Origin: Asterias rubens
Lineage: Eukaryota; Echinodermata; Asteroidea; Forcipulatida; Asteriidae
Reading direction: 5' to 3'
Assembly (NCBI RefSeq): GCF_902459465.1
Contig: NC_047081.1
Coordinates: 9,081,883 to 9,145,882 of the forward strand
DNA length: 64,000 nucleotides
The first letter of the stretch is position 1. Each line of letters begins with the position of its first letter. The notes beneath the pieces were generated by a model. The model saw only the letters and a program-made list of their open reading frames with translations, did no database searches and was not told the origin of the DNA. Shown here one piece after another: positions 1-8,800 of this stretch. The translations under genes were made by a program, and so were the position numbers.

Positions 1-37
1 TTCCGTATCCAAATACGTAGGACGCATTGAACTCATC

Positions 38-108
38 CTAAGTTAGGACGGGTTACTCGTCCGAACTCGAGTTAGGATTAATCCTAGAGTTTCGTGAAAT
101 CGGCTGCA
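38..108. repeat. Fragment of a CCTAAGTTAGGAC-type palindromic repeat
   Basis: It contains CTAAGTTAGGACGGGTTACT and ends near TTTCGTGAAATCGG, like the right half of the fuller copies at 2375, 3407, 28843 and 45833. The left half is missing. Confidence 0.6.
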
Positions 109-387
109 GTGCCTTTAAATCTCCATGCTTTAAACAAATTGATGGCGATTGGGGTTTATCTATCTGGGGTGGAAGAGCCCTTTTGTCTGTTGTTTAAACT
201 GCGATGTATTGGATTAAGTTTATAGTCCTTTATGTCACTGTCGTATGTCACACCATAGCTCTGCATGATCACACCCTTGCTCTATGGGCACACAGTAGTG
301 TTGGAATGTCACCCATTGTTGAGATTGACAATCTGAGGAAGTAGTGAATGATACAGGAACAGCTCATGCAGTTTTTATATTTATTTT

Positions 388-764
388 TTAAAGGCACTGG
401 ACACCTATGGTAATTGTCAAAGACCAGTCTTCCCACTTGATGTACAGTATCTCAACATGTATAACATAATGCATAAAATAACAAACCTGTAAAAATTGAC
501 TCGAAATTGCAAGAGATGATGAAATAAAAACACCCTGTTTGCACAAATTCGCTTCTTTTCAGATGCCTCAAAAGGCTTTAGGCCTAAACTATTTTATTGT
601 TTGAGTGAGAAGTAACCTCTTTCTCAAAAAAAACAAATAACTTCAGATGAAGCCGTTTCTCACAATGTTTTATATTAACAACAGCTCTTCGTTGCTCGTT
701 ACAAAGTAAGATTTTATGCTAACATGTATTTTGAGTAATTCAAATAGTGTCCAGTGCCCATTAA
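388..764 (+). mobile_element. TTAA-flanked MITE, family A
   Basis: The ends are TTAAAGGCACTGGACACC and GTGTCCAGTGCCCATTAA, a terminal inverted repeat next to TTAA on both sides. In full copies the interior holds the conserved blocks CAACATATGCATAAAATAAC, AACACCCTTGTCACACGAAG and CTTCAGAGGGAGCCGTTTCT. No protein is encoded, so it is non-autonomous. A TTAA target duplication is typical of piggyBac-type transposases, which is an inference here because no transposase is present. Confidence 0.8.
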
Positions 765-1147
765 AGGCAGTGGACACTATTGGTAATTGTCAAAGACTAG
801 CCTTCACAGTCGGTGTATCTCAACATATGCATTAAATAACAAACCTGTGAAAACTTGAGATCAATCGGTCTTCGAACTTGCGAGATGATAATGAAAGAAA
901 AAAACACCCTTGTCACACGAAGTTGTGTGCGTTTAGATGGTTGATTTCGAGACCCCAAGTTCTAAATTTGAGGTCTCGAAATCAAATTCGTGGAAAATTA
1001 CTTCTTTCTCATAAACTATGGCCCTTCAGAGGGAGCCGTTTTTCTCAATGTTTTATACCACCAACCTCTCCCCATTACTCGTCACCAAGAAAGGTTTCAT
1101 GCTAAAAATTATTTTGAGTAATTACCAATAGTGTCCACTGCCTTTAA
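761..1147 (+). mobile_element. TTAA-flanked MITE, family A, sharing its left TTAA with the preceding copy
   Basis: The ends AGGCAGTGGACACTATTGG and CCAATAGTGTCCACTGCCT are exact inverted repeats. A central hairpin pairs GATTTCGAGACC with GGTCTCGAAATC near 940-985. The left TTAA (761-764) is also the right TTAA of the copy at 388. A 75-codon open frame in it is just the element sequence, and the same frame recurs in other copies. Confidence 0.9.
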
Positions 1148-1399
1148 AGTGCTACCCATACCTCCATATTACAGTCCTACGATGGTTTACTGAACGACTA
1201 CCGAGTAGAGATTTCAGATTTCAATTTACATTGATTTAAATTAAGGGTCCATTCAGAAATTTGCCACATTTTGTTATGTTATGCATATGCTGGGAACCAC
1301 TAAGTGAGAATACTCAGTGGTCTTTGACAATACTGTTTTACCGACATTGTCCAGCGCCTTGTGTCCACAAGGCCGTGTTCGTTCATAAGTGGATAGCTA

Positions 1400-1814
1400 T
1401 TAAAGGGTGTATGTACTTTTTCCTAACAAAAAACACAACGTCCACAGATTGACATTAAACTTACACAGTTTGAAGATTATGATAGTAGAAAGCTTCCCTT
1501 ACTGGTGCTGTAGTTTTTGAGAAATGAGTAAAAGTACTAATTTGCGTCTCAGTTTTAGCATGTAAAAACGTATTGACCAGTTATGATATGGTTTTGGTAT
1601 AATATCATAACTGGTTAAGGGGATTTTACATGCTAAAATAGTTTTGGTCTCATGAGACCAAAACTATTTTGTGACTTGTTTTACCCATTTCTCAAAAACT
1701 GCACAACCTTAGTTAGTAATATTTGAAGGGAAGCTTTCCAATATCATTATCTTCAAACCCTGAAATTTTAATGTAAATCTGTGGACATTTTGAAAAAGTA
1801 CCCGAATCCTTTAA
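1400..1814. mobile_element. TTAA-flanked inverted-repeat element, family K
   Basis: The ends are TTAAAGGGTGTATGTACTTT and AAAGTACCCGAATCCTTTAA. The inverted repeat continues inward (GTCCACAGATT against AATCTGTGGAC; GGAAGCTTTCC against AGAAAGCTTCC). The centre holds ATGGTTTTGGT/ATAATATCATAACTGG and a perfect TTTTGGTCTCATGAGACCAAAA hairpin. It is unrelated to family A except for the TTAA. Confidence 0.75.
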
Positions 1815-2374
1815 AAGAAAAAACTTGCATATCGCAAAATCTCACCAACGAATATTATTGGTGTCAAGGTTAAAGGATGTGTTGTGTGACATCTTAACAA
1901 AAGGGTTCAGGCTTTTACCACGGTGGTTGTGTTTTCTTTTATTGAATATGGGCACACACAGTAGTTTAAAAGCTATTCAAACATTTCCTTGAATACACTA
2001 CAGTCATCGCTGTCCGCATAACAAACAACGGTCAAAAATGAGTAAACATAAGTAAAGGAACGGACGCCACCGCTTTGTCATCAATAAAAAATGTCTACTA
2101 TTTACATAAATAAGTCACCTATGAGTATACATATCAATGTGGGATTATTTATTACAGGTTTTCCCGACCGATTTCAACAAGAATTCACCCATTTTAACAC
2201 CTTGTTCGTTCAATTTCGTTTCAAAATGAACGCTCCGTTGAATCAGCATTCACAGTCAAAAGGAGTTATTAAATTTCACCAGTTTGGCATTCATTTGTCA
2301 TATGAGATCATTCTGTTTCATTAAGCCCGCAAGATTCATTAATTTTCGGTAAGACCAGCAGCTGCGGCAAGAGC

Positions 2375-2525
2375 TGGGGTCGATTTCTCAACGAGTTAAG
2401 ACTAGTCCTAACTTAGGACTAGTCCTAGGTGATGAACAAAACGTGTGGCTAGTCCTAAGTTAGGACGAGTAACTCGTCCGAACTCGAGATAACACTAATC
2501 TTAACTCTTTGTGAATTCCACCCCA
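2375..2525. repeat. GGATTTCAC/TTAGGACTAGTCC palindromic repeat
   Basis: It runs from TGGGGTCGATTTCTCAACGA to TTTGTGAATTCCACCCCA and contains repeated CTAACTTAGGACTAGTCC motifs. The two halves are loosely complementary. Confidence 0.65.
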
Positions 2526-2899
2526 GGTCAACTATTTCATTTCATCAAACTAGTAGCGTCAGTCTTTTTCTACAGATTTGTTTTCATGGTGACTGTGCCA
2601 TCAGAGTCTCTGACCTGACCTGGTTCCTCCTATATCAGGGTGGTTGAAAATGAAACTAGGTCGGGGGGGGGGGGCGTGGGGCAAGCTTATTATCACCCAT
2701 ACGCTCTTGCAGTGCGCTCTTGCATATTCAAGATCGCACACGTATTTACGGAACGAGCGGTGTTCTGGAAGTAATGAGAAACTGGTGTGTCGGGAACCAT
2801 AAAGACTGTTATCAATGATTTGTTTATGGCGAACTTGCTTCATAATTCAACAAAATGGCGGAGCTAACATGAATAAATGTGTGTTATTTTCACCACCAG

Positions 2900-5800
2900 C
2901 CGACGCGCTCTCTGAGAATTTTAAAGACATTTCCTTCACCGATTACTCACCGGAGTGGGTTCATCATCGAAAATTCTTCTCCTCGTCTTTAAGGTGAGAA
3001 CAAAGACAATCTCAGACTATCAAGAAACATTTTAGTTATCGTTCTAAATTCAGTTTTATTTTAGTTTGTTTGAAAGTGGTCGCCGTGGTCCAGTGGTTAG
3101 ACTGCAGGACTTGCAATCATGAGTGTATGGATTCGAATCCTACCAATAAAGACAATTTAATATTAGACTGAAAGAAACACAAGTTATCATTCTTAACTAA
3201 GTTTTATTCTATTATTTTTTGAAAGTGGTCACCTAGGTCCAGTGGTTAGACTGAAGTACTTGCAATCCAGAATTTAAGGGTTCGAATCATACCAATAAAG
3301 ACATTATCCTCAGATAACAAGAAACATTTTAATTATCATTTTTAAATCCAGTTTTATATGTATATCTTTAAAGTGGTCACCTTGGTTCGGTGGTAAGACT
3401 GCAGTGGGGGTGGATTTCACAAAGGTAGTCCTAACTTAGGACTAGTCCTAGGCAATGCTAAGAGATAGGACCAGTCCTAAGTTAGGATGAGTTACTGTTC
3501 CTAACTTAGGACCAGTCCTATCTCTTAGCATTGCCTAGGACTAGTCCTAAGTTAGGACTACCTTTGTGAAATCCATCCCAGGACTTGCAGTAACGAGTGT
3601 AGGGGTTCGAATCCTACTAGTAAAGACAATATTCTACTCGGCACATAAGAAACATATAGTTATCGTTTCAAATTGTTATTCTTGTTCTTTTGAAAGTACC
3701 ATTAGTTTGATTTGAGTCATCTCGAGTAGCTTATTTGCATTATAGACATAAATGTCGAGTTGAAATCAGAGTTGATAAGTTGACTTCAACTTATCTGGTT
3801 CCTTTTTCTTCTCATGACGTTTAGGAGTTTTACAGGAGGCAATAGACTTGAAGCCATCGCACACGAACGTCTCGGTGAACTGGAGAAATATCTAGATGCG
3901 CGTCTTGGCCAGGAGGTCTACGCAACCACAGTAATTGATATCGCCATACTCGGTATCCTCACCCATATATCATTCGGTTACGAGTAAGTTGAACCTTTGA
4001 GTATTTTTCTTAATCAGTTGTTATTAAAGACACTTGACACTATTGGTAATTACTCAAAATAATTGTTGGCATAAAAACTGTACTTACTTGGAGAGCTGTT
4101 GATAGTATAAAACATTGTGAGAAACGGCCCCCTCTGAAGAAACGTAGTTTTCGAGAAAGAAGTAATTTTCCACGAATTTGATTTCGAGACCTCAAGTTTA
4201 GAATTTGAGGTCTCGGAATCAAGCATCTGAAAGCACACAACTTCGTGTGACAAGGGTGTTTTTTCTTCCATTATTATCTCGCAACTTCGACGACCGATTA
4301 AGTTCAAAATTTCACAGGTTTGTTCACCTTTGAGGTCTGCTGTTCTCTTAATCGGTAATTCTTAAACACTAAGTTCTGCTTCTTTTGAGTGTCATCGACT
4401 ACTTTTGAAATGCTTGGCCATGATTGGGCACATCTCACAACATTCTCGTTTGCTGCCATCATGGCCCATTTTTATAGAGCTAATTAAGCAGAAAATACTG
4501 CTTTAAAAATCTCTGCTTAGCACTAGTGAGTAGGATGCCAGTCACAAATTGTACATGTGACTTGGTATTTTGGCTGGTAACCTTATTCTGGTAAGCTTAT
4601 TTTGTGCTTAAGCAGCTCTATAAAATTGGGCCCAGATCTTCCAGGCAGCACTGCCCCTTAAGTTCTATATTTAGAAAGGAATAACATGAAAATAACTGGT
4701 GTTAGTTGTCAGATGAAAAGGATGTTTTATTCTAGCTCTTTTCTTTAATGGAGCCTTCACATCATTCCAGCATGCCTGGAATTACAAAGAGGTCATGTCC
4801 TCCGTTGCCCTGCTCTTTGCCTTGGTGCCTACTCAGAAGTTTCCCATTTCACAAAGACTTTCAGATTTTCGAATAACATAAGGGTTTAGAGAACTTTATG
4901 CAGATTTATTAACTTTTCACTTAAACATTTTCATCCAATCAGAAATGACGACATACACGAGCAGATGATGAGATTGATTCCTGGTGATGTAGCGATGCTT
5001 GTGATTGGTAAACGCATGGCTGTGGATGTATTTGCCTTCATGAAACACGTCTCAAGAAAAGAGAAGAAATTCATCAAGGCAGTCAGTGCCCAGTTCAATG
5101 GCCTCATTAATGCAGAGGTGCAACGTCATAAGGAGACCTTTGACCCAAGTAAGTATAATCTGAAGACACGAAGACTATAATCTGGCGTGTCACGGCCTAG
5201 CTTTTAAGAGCACCAGATTCAAGCTCTGGTGTTTCTGATCAGCAGAGTGTGGGTTCGAGTCCCGGTCGTGACACTTGTATCCTTAAGCAAGACACTTAAC
5301 CATGATTGCTTCGTGAAGTTGGGAAGGTAGTGCTTTCAGCTCTACCAGCCAGGCTTCTGGTGGATGATACCTAAGCCTGCATTCGTATATGGACTGTGAA
5401 GGGGAACACTGTTTCAGCCCCAGGAGTAGGTGGCAATGGCCCCTGGAAAAACAAAGAATTTGATTGTGGCCCACACCTTGGCAGGCCTTGTGTGCCAGGC
5501 GACTTGCATGAAAAAAGACGTAAGGTCTTTGTCAAACGAGGCAACTTTTACAGGCAACTTGGAGGCAACCACCAAGTTGCAGGACCACTTTGGTAGCACA
5601 CGAGTAATTTTTCAGACAATGTCTCACGATCCCCGAGGAAAATCATGTGAACAATCGAATGTGAATGGATTTAGCTCGGTGTACAGGCCCATGTCACAAG
5701 GGACAATTTACAGGCAACCAGTTTCCGAAATAATGTTTTGATAATTTTTCTCATTTTATATCTCAGTACTATATCGATAAAATCCAATCTATAGGTTCTA

Positions 5801-8800
5801 TATAACACTACCTGTATTCTATAGAATCAACAAAATAGTGATCGATCTTTTAACAACCTCGTACCCTTGATTGATTACAGTGAACACCCGAGACATGATA
5901 GATGAGCTGATAAAGTCACAGAAAGAAGCGAAGGATAGCGGCGAGAGCGATCTGGACTTCTTCTCGGATACGCACCTGGCTCAGACCATTGGAAACATCC
6001 TCGTTGGAGGTAGGTATAAATGTACAGGCCTTAGTTTTCGTCCTTGAAGGGGCACTGTGCTGCTTCGTTTTTTTCGAAAGGGCAAGGTCACTAAGGCATT
6101 TCCGTCTAGGTAAAGGGCAACATATGAGTAAATAAACAGGCCTTGAAGGGGCACTGTGTTGCTTCGTTTTGTTGTAAAGGGCAAGGTCACTAAGGCATTT
6201 CCGTCTAGGAAAAGGGCAACATATGAGTAAATAAACAGGCCTTGAAGGGGCACTGTGTTGCTTCGTTTTGTTGAAAGGGCAAGGTCACTAAGGCATTTCC
6301 GTCTAGGTAAAGGGCAACATATGAGTAAATAAACAGGCCTTGAAGGGGCACTGTGCTGCTTCGTTTTGTTGTAAAGGGCAAGGTCACTAAGGCATTTCCG
6401 TCTAGGAAAAGGGCAACATATGAGTAAATAAACAGGCCTTGAAGGGGCACTGTGTTGCTTCGTTTTGTTGAAAGGGCAAGGTCACTAAGGCATTTCCGTC
6501 TAGGTAAAGGGCAACATATGAGTAAATAAACAGGCCTTGAAGGGGCACTGTGTTGCTTCGTTTTTGAAAGGGCAAGGGCACTAAGGCATTTCCGTCTAGG
6601 TAAAGGGCAACACTATGAGTAAATAAACAGGCCTTGAAGGGGCACTGTGCTGCTTCGTATTTTTGAAAGGGCAAGGTCACTAAGGCATTTCCGTCTAGGT
6701 AAAGGGCAACATATGAGTAAATAAACAGGCCTTGAAGGGGCACTGTGTTGCTTCGTTTTTTTGAAAGGGCAAGGTCACTAAGGCATTTCCGTCTAGGTAA
6801 AGGGCAACATATGAGTAAATAAACAGGCCTTGAAGGGGCACTGTGCTGCTTCGTTTTTTTGAAAGGGCAAGGTCACTAAGGCATTTCCGTCTAGGTAAAG
6901 GGCAACATATGAGTAAATAAACAGGCCTTGAAGGGGCACTGTGCTGCTTCGTTTTGTTGTAAAGGGCAAGGTCACTAAGGCATTTCCGTCTAGGTAAAGG
7001 GCAACATATGAGTAAATAAACAGGCCTTGAAGGGGCACTGTGTTGCTTCGTTTTTGAAAGGGCAAGGTCACTAAGGCATTTCCGTCCAGGTAAAGGGCAA
7101 CATATGAGTAAATAAACAGGCCTTGAAGGGGCACTGTGCTGCTTCGTTTTTTTGTAAAGGGCAAGGTCACTAAGGCATTTCCGTCTAGGTAAAGGGCAAC
7201 ATATGAGTAAATAAACAGGCCTTGAAGGGGCACTGTGTTGCTTCGTTTTGTTGAAAGGGCAAGGTCACTAAGGCATTTCCGTCTAGGTAAAGGGCAACAT
7301 ATGAGTAAATAAACAGGCCTTGAAGGGGCACTGTGTTGCTTCGTTTTGTTGAAAGGGCAAGGTCACTAAGGCATTTCCGTCTAGGTAAAGGGCAACATAT
7401 GAGTAAATAAACAGGCCTTGAAGGGGCACTGTGTTGCTTCGTTTTGTTGAAAGGGCAAGGTCACTAAGGCATTTCCGTCGAGGTAAAGGGCAACATATGA
7501 GTAAATAAACAGGCCTTGAAGGGGCACTGTGTTGCTTCGTTTTGTTGAAAGGGCAAGGTCACTAAGGCATTTCCGTCTAGGTAAAGGGCAACATATGAGT
7601 AAATAAACAGGCCTTGAAGGGGCACTGTGTTGCTTCGTTTTGTTGAAAGGGCAAGGTCACTAAGGCATTTCCGTCGAGGTAAAGGGCAACATATGAGTAA
7701 ATAAACAGGCCTTGAAGGGGCACTGTGCTGCTTCATTTTTTTGAAAGGGCAAGGTCACTAAGGCATTTCCGTCTAGGTAAAGGGCAACATATGAGTAAAT
7801 AAACAGGCCTTGAAGGGGCACTGTGTTGCTTCGTTTTTGAAAGGGCAAGGGCACCAAGGCATTTTCTTCTTGGTAAAGGGCACCCTATGAGTAAGTATAC
7901 AGGTCTTGAAGGGGAACAGTGTTGCTTTGTTTTTAAAAAGTAAGGGCACCAAAGTAATTTCTTATAAATGGGCACCCTATTTGTAAATTTCTACCAGAGC
8001 ATTTCAAGGGGATTAAGGCAATGACCAGGGGGCATGGAGGCAACCGCCTTCGTCGCCTCCGTGAAGTATCCGGCCTGTGCACAGGTGCACTTCTATAGAA
8101 ATGGTCTCACTGAAACTTTGCAAAGGGCACCACAGCAAAAGCAGAGGGCATCACGGCAATTGATGTAGGGTGCTTTGGGTTGTTTTGAGGCATGTGTATA
8201 GGTCAATAACCGGAGAGAACATGCAGGCTTTAGCTGGCTCAGCAATGATAAAGCAAAAGTTTGTTCCTGTGTTTATTTATAAACGAGTGGTATCATATGA
8301 CCGGAAGGTGTCAAGGACCTTTGGAAAAGGTTTGGTGTGGTCGAAATCCGCTGCAGATATACCTTTTCCTTTGGACGATATTTGGCCTTTAAGAATGACC
8401 ATGAAAAAATACCCAACATACCATAAACTTAGCATCACCAATAATCATTTTATTCATGAAACGGTTTTCTAAGAGAAATTAACCTGGGGTCTAGGTTATA
8501 TGTGAATAACTAGTTCTTATAATATGTTTCGTATTTTACAATAACTGTATCAATGTGTTTTCCATTAGTACCCTGTGGTCATTGGGCTGATAACAATCCT
8601 TTAAATCGTCCTCAGCTCCCTGGGGAGTAAACAGCTCTGTGCTGCCGAGGCGCTCTGAAGGTTTTTGCATTCACAATATCCACCTCTACACTCGCAGGTA
8701 CCCATTAATTTATACACAAGTGTCATGACTGGCATTCGAACCCACACTCCGATAACTTAACCACCACAATTCGAGTGACAACTTATCCATTTTTACCCTA

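Larger units (their letters stand above)
1..2899. other. Repeat-rich region upstream of the first visible P450 exon
   Basis: No coding exon was recognised here on either strand. The stretch holds two abutting TTAA-type elements (388-1147), a separate TTAA-flanked inverted-repeat element (1400-1814), two GGATTTCAC-type repeats (38-108 and 2375-2525) and a G-run near 2663. Because the first visible exon of the P450 at 2900 begins in the middle of the protein, this region is probably its intron 2, with exons 1 and 2 to the left of the window. Confidence 0.6.

Noticed and set aside
878..1105. Recurring 60-85 codon frames (CAFRWLISRPQ..NLRSRNQIRGKLLLS) at many places
   Set aside because: They are the family A MITE read through. 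The same frame appears in every well-kept copy and has different breaks.
5183..5275. Possible functional tRNA gene
   Set aside because: It has A/B-box-like blocks and paired ends but is followed by a SINE body and lies in an intron; the anticodon arm is not convincing.
5981..7975. Minus-strand frames with repeated GLFIYSYVALYLDGNALVTLPF
   Set aside because: They are products of the 98-bp satellite. The unit is not a multiple of three, so frames break at each length variant, and the region is intronic.
6041..7979. CRISPR-like array
   Set aside because: Units are contiguous 98-bp repeats without unique spacers, in an animal intron.
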